Below, in pieces: positions 45,391 to 54,312 of a stretch of 64,000 nt of DNA. Under the pieces are notes generated by a model. The model made no database searches. It was given only the letters and a program-made list of their open reading frames with translations, and was not told the origin of the DNA. The translations under genes and the position numbers were made by a program. Source of the stretch: Microbacterium sp. CSI-V. GTDB taxonomy: Bacteria; Actinomycetota; Actinomycetes; Actinomycetales; Microbacteriaceae. Numbering within the stretch: position 1 is the stretch's first letter; each line of letters opens with the position of its first letter. The DNA lies in assembly GCF_001984105.1 (NCBI RefSeq), contig NZ_MTQM01000008.1, forward strand, positions 496,001 through 560,000, read 5' to 3'.

Positions 45391-45714
45391 TCAGCCGAGG
45401 TAGGCCGCGAGGTCCTTCTCGAGAGCGAACTTCGGCTTGGCGCCGATGATGGTCGTCTTGACCTCGCCGCCTTCGAAGACCTTCATCGCGGGGATCGAGG
45501 TGATCTGGTACTTCATCGCGAGGTCGGGGTTCTCATCGACGTTGAGCTTCACGATGGTGATCTTGTCGGCGTTCTCGGACTGGATCTCGTCGAGAACGGG
45601 GCTGACCATACGACACGGTCCGCACCACTCGGCCCAGAAGTCCACGAGAACGGGGCCCTCGGCCTGCAGGACGTCCTGCTCGAAGGTCGCGCTGGTCGTC
45701 GCCTTGGCGGTCAT
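45391..45714 (-). CDS. trxA: Thioredoxin
   Basis: A 107-residue thioredoxin with the redox motif WCGPC and the cis-proline in ITSIPAM. It reduces disulfides in cytosolic proteins, using electrons from the reductase encoded upstream. The second ATG (45714) is used because AAGGAG is eight bases away, whereas the first ATG is only two bases from it. Confidence 0.95.
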   Translation of the reverse strand: MTAKATTSATFEQDVLQAEGPVLVDFWAEWCGPCRMVSPVLDEIQSENADKITIVKLNVDENPDLAMKYQITSIPAMKVFEGGEVKTTIIGAKPKFALEKDLAAYLG

Positions 45715-45776
45715 GTGCATTTCTCCTTAGATGGAAGCGTTACCGGTGGAAACCCCGGTGAGCGTGGGTTTATTCC

Positions 45777-46763
45777 TCAGACGACAGCGGCGTCGGGGAG
45801 CCCTTCGAGGGGGCTCTCGGCGACGGCGGGCTCGCCCGCCTCACCGCGCGCGGCGAGGAAGTGCTCCACGTCGAGCGCGGCCACGGTGCCGCTGCCGGCA
45901 GCCGTGATGGCCTGACGGTAGGTGGGGTCGATGACGTCACCCGCGGCGAAGACGCCGTCGACCGACGTGCGCGACGAGCGACCGTCGACCCAGATCGTGC
46001 CCTCGGGGGTGAGCTGCAGCTTGTCGTGCACGAGGTGCGTCCGCGGGTCGTTGCCGATCGCGACGAAGAGGCCCTCGATCTCGAGGTCGCGCTCCGAACC
46101 GTCGACGGTGGAGCGCAGGCGCACACCGTTCACGGCCTCGTCACCGAGGATCTCGGCGACCTCGCTGTTCCAGACGAACTCGATCTTGGGGTTCGCGAAG
46201 GCGCGCTCCTGCATGATCTTCGAGGCGCGGAGCGAGTCCTTGCGGTGGATGATGTACACCTTCGAAGCGAACTTGGTGAGGAAGTTCGCCTCTTCCATCG
46301 CGGAGTCGCCGCCGCCGACGACGGCGATGGTCCGCTCCCGGAAGAAGAAGCCGTCGCAGGTCGCGCACCACGAGACACCGTGGCCGGACAGACGCTCTTC
46401 GCCCTCGAGTCCGAGCTTGCGGTAGGCGGAGCCGGTCGCGTAGATGATCGAAGCTGCCTCGTGCACCTTGCCGCTGCCGAGCGTGACCTTCTTGACGGGG
46501 CCGTCGAGCTCGAGCGAGACGACGTCGTCGTACAGCACCTCGGCGCCGAAACGCTCGGCCTGCGCCTGCATCTTGGCCATGAGGTCGGGTCCGAGGATTC
46601 CGTCGGGGAAACCGGGGAAGTTCTCGACGTCGGTGGTGGTCATGAGGTCGCCGCCGGCTTCGACGGAGCTCGCGACGACGAGGGGTTCGAGGTTGGCTCG
46701 GGCGGCGTAGATGGCGGCCGTGTAGCCGGCAGGACCCGATCCGATGATGATGACGTGACGCAC
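45777..46763 (-). CDS. trxB: Thioredoxin-disulfide reductase
   Basis: A 328-residue flavoprotein. FAD binding is at [10 protein letters not shown], the redox pair is WCATCD, NADPH binding is at [10 protein letters not shown], and the C-terminal FAD motif is VFAAGDV. It passes electrons from NADPH to thioredoxin. The GTG at 46763 gives the usual N-terminus RHVIIIGSG. It lies 62 bases before trxA, the same order as in other actinobacteria. Confidence 0.95.
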   Translation of the reverse strand: MRHVIIIGSGPAGYTAAIYAARANLEPLVVASSVEAGGDLMTTTDVENFPGFPDGILGPDLMAKMQAQAERFGAEVLYDDVVSLELDGPVKKVTLGSGKVHEAASIIYATGSAYRKLGLEGEERLSGHGVSWCATCDGFFFRERTIAVVGGGDSAMEEANFLTKFASKVYIIHRKDSLRASKIMQERAFANPKIEFVWNSEVAEILGDEAVNGVRLRSTVDGSERDLEIEGLFVAIGNDPRTHLVHDKLQLTPEGTIWVDGRSSRTSVDGVFAAGDVIDPTYRQAITAAGSGTVAALDVEHFLAARGEAGEPAVAESPLEGLPDAAVV

Positions 46764-46856
46764 GGTAGCGCGTTCCCTTCGTTGATTCCGCCGGATGAAA
46801 CCCATGCTAGCCCCGCAATATTCCTCGGGCCGGGGGCTGGCGCGGGGTCGCGCCCG

Positions 46857-48992
46857 TCAGTCCTGGCCGACCTGTTCGGCGTCGCCGGGGGTGCTGACGT
46901 GGGCCTCCGCCCCGCGCGCCCGCCGGCGGCGACTGACGGTGCGCAGGACACCGATGCCGAGGAACACCGCCACCAGGACGATGAAGACGATGAGGCCGAT
47001 GCTCTCCCATTCGGCGCGGACCTCGACCTGCACATCCTGCCGAGCACCGATGAGCTCGCCCGTCGGGCTGTAGAGCTGCATCGAGACGTTGACCTCGCCG
47101 TTCGCGATCCGGGCCTCGACGGGGACCTCGGTGCGCGTGTTCGCCGACGCCTGGGCGTCGATCGGGGTGTCGGCCTGCACACGCAGGCGCACGTCGTCGG
47201 GCTGCGCCCGCAGCACCACCGAGATGGGCCACGGCAGATCGTTGCGCACCCACGGTCGCAGCGGCGCGCTGGAACTCACCAGGCGGAAGTCGGACGACAG
47301 GATGCCGACCGAGTCCAGGGTCGTCTGGGTCGCGGAGCGGTGGGCGGCGACGGCCGTGCGGGCGGCATCCCCGGTCCAGGCGACGTTCAGCACCTGCAGG
47401 ATCTCGGCGCGCTCCCGTCCGGTGAGCAGTTCCGGCTGGTCGAGGATCGTCGCGAAACGATCGATCGTGTCCTCGTCCGTGAGCAGGTCGGCGACATCCG
47501 CTGCGCGGACGGCGTCGGGAGTCGCCTCGGCGAGGGACACGTCCGTCAGGGGAGCACTCGCGATCGCGGCGAACGTCGAGGGGGTGTACCCGGGGGCGGA
47601 TGCCAGGGCGCCCAGCGTCGCACGCAGGCTCACGCGCGAGCGATCGGTGCCCCGGTCCAGAACGGCCAGCACGGGGCGGTCGTCCGCACCCGTTCGGGCG
47701 AAGGAGAGATGGCCGGAGACGGCGGCCAGCGCCGCACCGCGCCGGGCCGTGTCGTTCTCGGCTGCCGCCGTCGTCAGGGCACGGGAGACCTCCGCGTCGT
47801 ACGCGGGCGTCGCCACCCCGCCCACGGCGGCGGTGGCGGTGGCGGCGCCCCCCGCGAGGTTGCTCGAGGCGACGAGGATGCGGGTCGGCGCGGCATCCGA
47901 GCCGAGGCTCCCGAGGGCACTCACCACGGCGCCGTCGACCGAGCCGGTGGCGGGCCAGAAGACGTTCTGGTCGGCGGATCCGATGTCGAGGAGGGCCGTC
48001 AGGTCGGGGAAGGAGGGTTGTCCGGGGGCCGCCGAGGCCGAGGGGCTCGGAGTGGTGACCCCCGAGACGGGCTGAGTGAAATCGGACGCCGTCATGTAGG
48101 ACTGCAGCGATGTCGGCGCGAGCGGTGTGGTGACACCCGCGCGGATCTGCGCCGACAGGTCGGCGTCGCCGAACTGCAGCGCGAAGCGGTCGTTGGGGAG
48201 GGCGAGCAGGCGTTTCAGCCATGCGACCGCGGTGGGGGGCGCCGACGACCCGAGCACCCGGATCGCGGCGGGGATCGCGGGGTCGACAGCGAGGGTCGCG
48301 ACCGAACCGTCGACGGCATCCAATTGCGCCGAGAGCGCGCCGTCGACCGCGGTCAGGTCGGCCAGTTCGTCAGCCGTGAGCAGGCCACCGGTGCGGGGGG
48401 CTGCGGTGATCGGCACGACGACGGCCAGCGGTGTGCTCGCGCCGTCCGCGGGGACGACGACGACCGTCGGGGCCTGCAGCGACGCTCCCCCACCCGTCTG
48501 GGCCAGGACGGGGTAGACGCCGGCGGCGCGGCCGAGGAGGGCCGGGTCGGTGCCCTGCACCGTGAACGACACCGAGGTCTGTGCCGCCGGGGCCGTGGCA
48601 TCCAGGTTCCCGGTCGCGATCTGCTGCAGCGTGACTCCGGACGCGTCGCCGCTCAGCCACCGCGTGAGGGCGGCGTCATCGGCCAGCGGTGTCGCACCGA
48701 TCGACAGCGAGACGGAGGTCGCGGAGACGGTCGCGCCCCCGGAGTTGGTGAGCGTGGTGAGGACCGCGAGAGTCTCCCCCGCACGCAGGATGCCGTTTCC
48801 GGCCGGCGCGGCGGTCAGGGTGGGCGCAACGGCGCCGGCGGACGGCGAGGGCGTCGGGGTGGTCGCCGCGGTGGCGGCGAGCGGCGCCGCGAGTCCGAGT
48901 GCGAGGGCGGCCGCGGCGAGGGTCGCCAGGAACCGGCGCGTGAGAGAGCGCCGCGGCACGGGTGAGCCCGAGGGCAGGGAGGTCACGTTCAT
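46857..48992 (-). CDS. DUF6049-family secreted/membrane protein
   Basis: A 711-residue protein of the actinobacterial DUF6049 family. It has a signal peptide (about 1-43, ending near AATAA), a very Ala/Thr/Ser-rich extracellular part and a single C-terminal transmembrane helix (about 668-690) with a basic cytosolic tail. In mycobacteria the homologue (Rv3909) lies beside murJ and trxB. Here it abuts trxB with only 93 bases between and no murJ. Function is not established. Confidence 0.8.
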   Translation of the reverse strand: MNVTSLPSGSPVPRRSLTRRFLATLAAAALALGLAAPLAATAATTPTPSPSAGAVAPTLTAAPAGNGILRAGETLAVLTTLTNSGGATVSATSVSLSIGATPLADDAALTRWLSGDASGVTLQQIATGNLDATAPAAQTSVSFTVQGTDPALLGRAAGVYPVLAQTGGGASLQAPTVVVVPADGASTPLAVVVPITAAPRTGGLLTADELADLTAVDGALSAQLDAVDGSVATLAVDPAIPAAIRVLGSSAPPTAVAWLKRLLALPNDRFALQFGDADLSAQIRAGVTTPLAPTSLQSYMTASDFTQPVSGVTTPSPSASAAPGQPSFPDLTALLDIGSADQNVFWPATGSVDGAVVSALGSLGSDAAPTRILVASSNLAGGAATATAAVGGVATPAYDAEVSRALTTAAAENDTARRGAALAAVSGHLSFARTGADDRPVLAVLDRGTDRSRVSLRATLGALASAPGYTPSTFAAIASAPLTDVSLAEATPDAVRAADVADLLTDEDTIDRFATILDQPELLTGRERAEILQVLNVAWTGDAARTAVAAHRSATQTTLDSVGILSSDFRLVSSSAPLRPWVRNDLPWPISVVLRAQPDDVRLRVQADTPIDAQASANTRTEVPVEARIANGEVNVSMQLYSPTGELIGARQDVQVEVRAEWESIGLIVFIVLVAVFLGIGVLRTVSRRRRARGAEAHVSTPGDAEQVGQD

Positions 48993-49080
48993 ACGAGCGT
49001 CGGTGGGGCGAGGGGGCCTCGCACCGCGACGAGTCTAGGTCCGCCTGCCTCGGAACCCCCCGATAGCCTCGCGCAGACGG

Positions 49081-50607
49081 TTGAATGGGGCGGTGCTCCC
49101 CGAACCAGACCCGACCCTGTGCCGTGCCCTCGCCGACGATCTGCGGACCGCGGGGTTCGCGGGCGCGGCGCTGCGCGCGGCGTGGGGCGTCCATGCCGAC
49201 GACGCCGTCGCGCGAGGCCTGCGCGGGCCGGCCGAGCGTGCCCTCGGCGGCCGACGCGACGCGCTCGCGGTCCTCGGGCGTCTGTGGGTCCTCGGTGCAC
49301 CGGTCGCTCGGGAGGACGCGGCGGCGGCTCTCCCGGGGCTCGGACTCGACGGTGCCGAGGCTCTCGGTCTGGTCGCGCTCGACGGTGGTCGCGTCGTCCC
49401 CGCGGCCCTCATCCGCCCCCAACCGTTCGCGGATGCCGACGGCGACGTCGAGTGGTGGATCGCGAGCGACCTCGATGAAGCGGCGCTCGGCGGGCCGCTC
49501 CCCGAAAACCACGTCCTCGGCGTGGGTGGGGCATCGCAGACCCTGGCCACGCTGCAGCTCACGTGGCGCGGAGGCTCGGCCCTCGACCTCGGCACCGGCT
49601 GCGGCATCCAGGCCCTCCGCCTGCGGCGGCTGGTCCCGCGGGTCGTGGCGACGGACATCTCCGAGCGCGCGCTGCGTTTCACGCGCCTGAACGCGCTGCT
49701 CAACGACGTCGACGGGATCGAGACCCGGCTCGGTTCGCTCTTCGACCCGGTCGACGGGGAGACGTTCGATCGGGTGGCATCCAATCCCCCGTTCGTGATC
49801 ACGCCGCGTGTCGCGGGCGTCCCGGCTTACGAGTACCGCGACGGCGGGCTCGAGGGCGATGCGCTCGTCGCCTCGGTGATCTCCTCCGTCGGTGCGCACC
49901 TCGCGCCCGGCGGGGTCGCGCAGTCGCTCGGCAACTGGGAGTACCGCGACGGCGAGGCCGGCCTCGATCGCGTCCGCGGGTGGGTGGACACGTCGCTCGA
50001 CGCCTGGGTGATCGAGCGCGAGGTGCTCGACCCCCTCGCCTACGCCGAGTTGTGGGTGCGGGACGGGGGCACCATCCCGGGCACGCCCGAGTACGCGCGG
50101 CTCATCGGCGCGTGGCTCGACGATTTCGCGAGCCGCGGCGTCACCGGAATCGGCTTCGGCTACGTGCTGCTCCGGCGCCCGCTGGCCGGCGCACCGACAC
50201 TGTCCCGGTACGAGCGGGTCGCGGGCGGCGGCGAGTCCGCGTTCGGCCCGCACCTCGCAGCGTGCCTGGAGAACCACGACCGTGCCGCCCTCCTGGACGA
50301 TGAGGGACTGGCATCCGCTGTCCTGCAAGTCGCTCCCGACGTGACCGAGGCCCGGCACCACCGGCCCGGCGAGGAGTCGCCGTCGGTGATCGAGCTGCGC
50401 CAGGGCGGCGGCTTCGCCCGCACGCTCGACGTCGACTCGGCGCTCGCGGCCCTCGTCGGGGCGTGCGACGGCGACCTGTCGGTCGGGTCGCTCATCGACG
50501 CGATCGCCCAGCTCCTGGACGTGGATGCCGCAGAGCTCCGCGCGGACGTCCTGCCGCGGGTGCGGGAGTTGCTGGTGACCGGATTCCTCGCGTTCGCGGA
50601 CGCGTGA
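49081..50607 (+). CDS. Class I SAM-dependent methyltransferase
   Basis: A 508-residue methyltransferase. The N-terminal part (about 1-130) is a variable domain, possibly substrate-recognising. The SAM-binding fold is at about 155-270, with LDLGTGCGIQALRL, ATDISERAL and the N-P-P-F catalytic motif in SNPPFVI, which is typical of enzymes that methylate amide or amino nitrogens, as in HemK/PrmC. The start is TTG at 49081, with GTG at 49093 as an alternative; neither has a clear ribosome-binding site. It diverges from the DUF6049 gene. Confidence 0.8.
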   Translation: MNGAVLPEPDPTLCRALADDLRTAGFAGAALRAAWGVHADDAVARGLRGPAERALGGRRDALAVLGRLWVLGAPVAREDAAAALPGLGLDGAEALGLVALDGGRVVPAALIRPQPFADADGDVEWWIASDLDEAALGGPLPENHVLGVGGASQTLATLQLTWRGGSALDLGTGCGIQALRLRRLVPRVVATDISERALRFTRLNALLNDVDGIETRLGSLFDPVDGETFDRVASNPPFVITPRVAGVPAYEYRDGGLEGDALVASVISSVGAHLAPGGVAQSLGNWEYRDGEAGLDRVRGWVDTSLDAWVIEREVLDPLAYAELWVRDGGTIPGTPEYARLIGAWLDDFASRGVTGIGFGYVLLRRPLAGAPTLSRYERVAGGGESAFGPHLAACLENHDRAALLDDEGLASAVLQVAPDVTEARHHRPGEESPSVIELRQGGGFARTLDVDSALAALVGACDGDLSVGSLIDAIAQLLDVDAAELRADVLPRVRELLVTGFLAFADA

Positions 50608-50618
50608 GGCCCCTCGCC

Positions 50619-50682
50619 GGTTTCGGTGTCCGAGACACGCCGATGCGTCGGCGCGTCGTCCGCGTGTCCTGGACACCCAACC
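50619..50682. repeat. Intergenic inverted repeat between methyltransferase and CCA-enzyme genes
   Basis: Imperfect 21-bp arms (50619-50640 and 50662-50682) around a 21-base loop. Each arm holds its own palindrome: GTGTCCGAGACAC and GTGTCCTGGACAC. It could act as a terminator for the methyltransferase or as a paired operator. Confidence 0.65.
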
Positions 50683-50749
50683 CGGGAGGCGGCGCCGAGG
50701 TGGCCGACGGGACCCCGGGGCGACGGTGCCCCCGGTTAGGCTCGAAGGC

Positions 50750-52177
50750 ATGCTGAACATGGCCGACGGTGTCGCGCGCCTCGGTGAGCTCGCCGAGCAT
50801 CCGGTGGTCGCCACCCTCGCGCGGGTGTTCGCCGACGCGGGGCGCGATCTGGCGATCGTGGGCGGTCCCGTGCGCGATGCGCTGCTCGGCCGCACGACGC
50901 ACGACCTCGACTTCACGACCGACGCGCGCCCCGACGAGATCCTGGCGCTCGTGAAGCCGGTGTCGTCGGTGCAGTGGGACGTCGGCCGCGCCTTCGGGAC
51001 GATCGGCGCCAAGGTGCAGGGCGAGCAGGTCGAGATCACGACGTACCGGGCCGACAGCTACGACGGCGTGACCCGCAAGCCGACGGTCGAGTTCGGCGAC
51101 ACCCTCGAGGCCGACCTCACGCGGCGCGACTTCACCGTCAACGCGATGGCGCTGCGCGTCCCTTCGCGCACGCTCGTCGACCCGACCGGCGGCGTCGAAG
51201 ACCTGCTCGCACAGCGTCTGCGCACCCCGATCGACCCCGCGGTGAGCTTCGGCGACGACCCGCTCCGCATGCTCCGGGCAGCCCGGTTCGCCTCGCAGCT
51301 CGAGTTCGCGGTCGACGCCGAGACGCTGGATGCCGTCGCCGAGCTGCGCGGAACGCTCGAGATCGTGAGCCCCGAACGCGTGCAGGCCGAACTCGTGCGG
51401 CTGCTCCAGACCGATGACCCGGTGCGTGGCATCCGGGTGCTCGTGGAGACGCGGTTGATCGAGGAGTTCCTTCCCGAGGTCCCGGCGCTGCGCCTCGAGG
51501 TCGACGAGCACCATCACCACAAAGACGTGTACGAGCACTCGCTCACGGTGCTGCGTCAGGCGATCGCGCTCGAGAAGCAGCGCCACCCCGGCGCTGCGCC
51601 CGACGTGCCGCTGCGCCTGGCCGCCCTGCTGCACGACATCGGCAAGCCCGCGACGCGGCGTCTCGAATCCGGCGGCGGCGTGACGTTCCACCACCACGAC
51701 ATCAAGGGCGCGCGCATGGCGCGCAAGCGCCTGCAGGCTCTGCGCTTCGACGCGGCGACCACGACGGTCGTCGCTCGCCTGGTGGAGTTGCACCTGCGGT
51801 TCTTCGGCTACGCCGAGGGGGCGTGGACGGATGCCGCGGTCCGCCGTTACGTCCGCGACGCCGGCGACGAGCTGGAACGCCTGCACATCCTCACGCGGGC
51901 GGACGTGACCACGCGCAACAAGCGGAAGGCCCAGCGCCTGGCATCCGCCTACGACGACATCGAGGCGCGCATCGTGGCGCTGCGCGAGCAGGAGGAGATC
52001 GACTCGATCCGTCCCGAGCTCGACGGCAACCGCATCCAGGAAGTCCTGGGCCTGAAGCCCGGCCGCGAGGTCGGTGAGGCATACCGCTTCCTGCTCGACC
52101 TGCGCCTCGACGAGGGCGTGCTCGGCGAGGACGAGGCCGAGAAGCGCCTGCGCGAATGGTGGGCCGCGCGGAGCTGA
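50750..52177 (+). CDS. CCA tRNA nucleotidyltransferase
   Basis: A 475-residue class II nucleotidyltransferase (cca/pcnA type). The catalytic loop is GGPVRDALLGRTTHDLDFTT with its acidic pair, followed by the RRDFTVNAMA motif, and the C-terminal HD domain shows LLHDIGKP. It adds or repairs the 3' CCA of tRNAs; none of the three tRNA genes here encodes CCA. ATG at 50750 is used; a -10 TAGGCT is nine bases upstream, suggesting a leaderless transcript. Confidence 0.92.
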   Translation: MLNMADGVARLGELAEHPVVATLARVFADAGRDLAIVGGPVRDALLGRTTHDLDFTTDARPDEILALVKPVSSVQWDVGRAFGTIGAKVQGEQVEITTYRADSYDGVTRKPTVEFGDTLEADLTRRDFTVNAMALRVPSRTLVDPTGGVEDLLAQRLRTPIDPAVSFGDDPLRMLRAARFASQLEFAVDAETLDAVAELRGTLEIVSPERVQAELVRLLQTDDPVRGIRVLVETRLIEEFLPEVPALRLEVDEHHHHKDVYEHSLTVLRQAIALEKQRHPGAAPDVPLRLAALLHDIGKPATRRLESGGGVTFHHHDIKGARMARKRLQALRFDAATTTVVARLVELHLRFFGYAEGAWTDAAVRRYVRDAGDELERLHILTRADVTTRNKRKAQRLASAYDDIEARIVALREQEEIDSIRPELDGNRIQEVLGLKPGREVGEAYRFLLDLRLDEGVLGEDEAEKRLREWWAARS

Positions 52178-52241
52178 GGAGGCCGCCCGGCGTTCCTCCA
52201 TGGAAATGCTGGGGAAACGCCCAGTGTCTAGGGTCATCCTC

Positions 52242-54101
52242 ATGACCCCCCTCTCTCCCGCATTCCGTGCGCTGAGCGTCACCACGGTGACGATCGGAAT
52301 CCTCGCGACCGCCGTGGTCCTGCCGGGCGCCGCAGTGGCCGACACCATCGACCCGGCCGCCGACATCTTCCCCGCGGTGGGAACGTCGGACTTCGATGTC
52401 GAGCACTACGACGTGCAGATGGACTACCGAGCCAACGACGACATCTCGGTGGTCACCACGATCACCGCCTCGGCCGCGGCGACGCTCGACACGATCCGTC
52501 TCGACTTCGAGGGGCTGACCGTCGACACCGTCACCGTCGACGGGGTCGCGGCGACCTTCGCACGCGAGGACGACAAGGGCGCGACGCTGCACAAGCTCGT
52601 CGTCACACCGGCGGCTCCGGTGTCCGGCGACTTCACGGTGACGGTGGAATACCGCGGCGCTCCGGGCACGCACGAGGATCCGGACGGGTCGTTCGAGGGG
52701 TGGATGCCGACCAGCGGCGGCGTGGTCGCGCTGGGGCAGCCGGTGGGCACGATGACGTGGCTGCCGAGCAACAACACCCCCAGCGACAAGGCGACCTACG
52801 ACATCGAGGTCACCGCTCCGACCCAGACGGATGCTCGCGACCTGTCGGTGGCGAGCAGCGGCGATCTCGTCGGACAGGAGCCCGTCGACGCCGATCGCAC
52901 GCGATGGTCGTGGCACGTCGGAACGCCGTTGTCGACGTCGATGCTCGTGCTCGCGGTCGGGCACTACGACATCCAGAACTCCACCATCACGCTGGCGAGC
53001 GGCCGCGTGCTGCCCGAGTGGTCGTTCGTCACGGCGGACGCGTCCGACGAGGACAAGGCGCTCGTGGCGAGCATGCGCGGGCGCATCGCCTCGATGCTCG
53101 ACTGGCTCGAGACGAAGCTCGGACCGTACCCCGGGGAGAGCACGGGCCTCATCTACGACTACGCCAACGTGGGATACGCCCTCGAGACGCAGGACCGGCC
53201 GTTCTTCGACGGCGGGATCGACGAGGCCACGCTGCTCCACGAGCTCACGCACATGTGGCTCGGCAATTCGGTGAGCCCCCGCACCTGGTCGGAGATCTGG
53301 CTCAGCGAGGGCGGCGCCTCCTTCTTCGAGTCCTATTACGCGTGGCAGGTGCGAGAGCAGAGCGATCCGCGCGACCTCGCCGCTCAGGCGGTCGGTCCCG
53401 ACGGCGACCCCGACATCTGGGAGGTTCCGACCGTCGGGTGGACCGACCCCGCCCAACTCTTCGGCAATCAGAGCTACGTCCGCGGCTCCTACGTCTACAG
53501 CGCCCTCATGAACGCCGTCGGCCCCGACGGCTTCGATCGCATCATGCGGGCGTGGACGAAGGAGCACGGAGGGTCGTCCGTCGTTACGGAGGACTTCCTG
53601 GCGCTCGCCAACGAGGTGTCCGGCCGAGACCTCAGTCGCACGCTCGTGCAGTGGATCTCGAGCGACACCCCGCCGGCGGTCCCCGAGGACATCGTCTCGT
53701 TCGAGCCGCTCACCGCCGAGACGACGGTCGGCACGGCCCCCGTCCTCCCCACGGAGGTCACACCGAACTACAAGTCGGGACCGGGCACGCCCGCGTCGGT
53801 CACGTGGGACACCGCGGATGCCGACTGGTCGACGCCGGGGACGGTCACCCTGACCGGATCGGGCACCGACTTCTTCGGCGCCCCGTTCACCACGGCATCC
53901 CTCGTCGTGACGGTGTCCGCGCCGGCGAGCCCGAGTCCGACGGAATCCGCGACCCCGAGTCCGTCGTCGGCCGCGCTCCCGCACACCCTCAGCGCAACCG
54001 GCGCGAAGCCGGCCACCGTGCCCCTGATCGCCGCGCTGTCGCTGTTGATCGGCGGTGCCGTCATCCTGGTCGCCGCGCGTCGTCGCCGGAAGGTCGACTG
54101 A
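52242..54101 (+). CDS. M1-family-like metallopeptidase, wall-anchored
   Basis: A 619-residue secreted protein. A signal peptide (about 1-36, ending VADTI) precedes an M1-type fold. The zinc site is complete: H333-E-L-T-H337 and E356 in HELTHMWLGN...SEG. The GAMEN exopeptidase motif is replaced by GYALET. A beta domain precedes a C-terminal sorting signal with LSATG, a transmembrane segment and RRRRK, fitting class E sortase anchoring. AGGG lies nine bases before the ATG. It may degrade or clip extracellular peptides. Confidence 0.8.
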   Translation: MTPLSPAFRALSVTTVTIGILATAVVLPGAAVADTIDPAADIFPAVGTSDFDVEHYDVQMDYRANDDISVVTTITASAAATLDTIRLDFEGLTVDTVTVDGVAATFAREDDKGATLHKLVVTPAAPVSGDFTVTVEYRGAPGTHEDPDGSFEGWMPTSGGVVALGQPVGTMTWLPSNNTPSDKATYDIEVTAPTQTDARDLSVASSGDLVGQEPVDADRTRWSWHVGTPLSTSMLVLAVGHYDIQNSTITLASGRVLPEWSFVTADASDEDKALVASMRGRIASMLDWLETKLGPYPGESTGLIYDYANVGYALETQDRPFFDGGIDEATLLHELTHMWLGNSVSPRTWSEIWLSEGGASFFESYYAWQVREQSDPRDLAAQAVGPDGDPDIWEVPTVGWTDPAQLFGNQSYVRGSYVYSALMNAVGPDGFDRIMRAWTKEHGGSSVVTEDFLALANEVSGRDLSRTLVQWISSDTPPAVPEDIVSFEPLTAETTVGTAPVLPTEVTPNYKSGPGTPASVTWDTADADWSTPGTVTLTGSGTDFFGAPFTTASLVVTVSAPASPSPTESATPSPSSAALPHTLSATGAKPATVPLIAALSLLIGGAVILVAARRRRKVD

Positions 54102-54120
54102 GGCCGGCGGCCCCGACCTC

Positions 54121-54191
54121 GGGTTTGGGGCGCGTTTCTCTGTTTGGGGCAGAAAACCCGCGCCCCGAACGGAGAATCACGCCCCGAACCC
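54121..54191. repeat. Intergenic inverted repeat near the M1-like gene
   Basis: Two 30-base arms (54121-54150 and 54162-54191) with about 25 of 30 matched pairs and an 11-base loop. Within each arm GGGGC-type words recur at a distance of about 20 bases. It probably forms a long hairpin in DNA or RNA. It could terminate the peptidase gene. Confidence 0.7.
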
Positions 54192-54312
54192 GTCGTGCGA
54201 GCGCCGAGGGCGGCATCCCGGCCCGACCCCTGGCATCCCGCTGTGAACCCGCCCACCCCCGCGCACGGCGACCTACACTGGGCACGACACCGTCACCGCC
54301 GATGGGAGTCCC

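Noticed and set aside
45861..48965. A 1034-codon plus-strand open frame
   Set aside because: It lies opposite trxB and the DUF6049 gene and has no recognisable domain; it is a codon-bias artefact.
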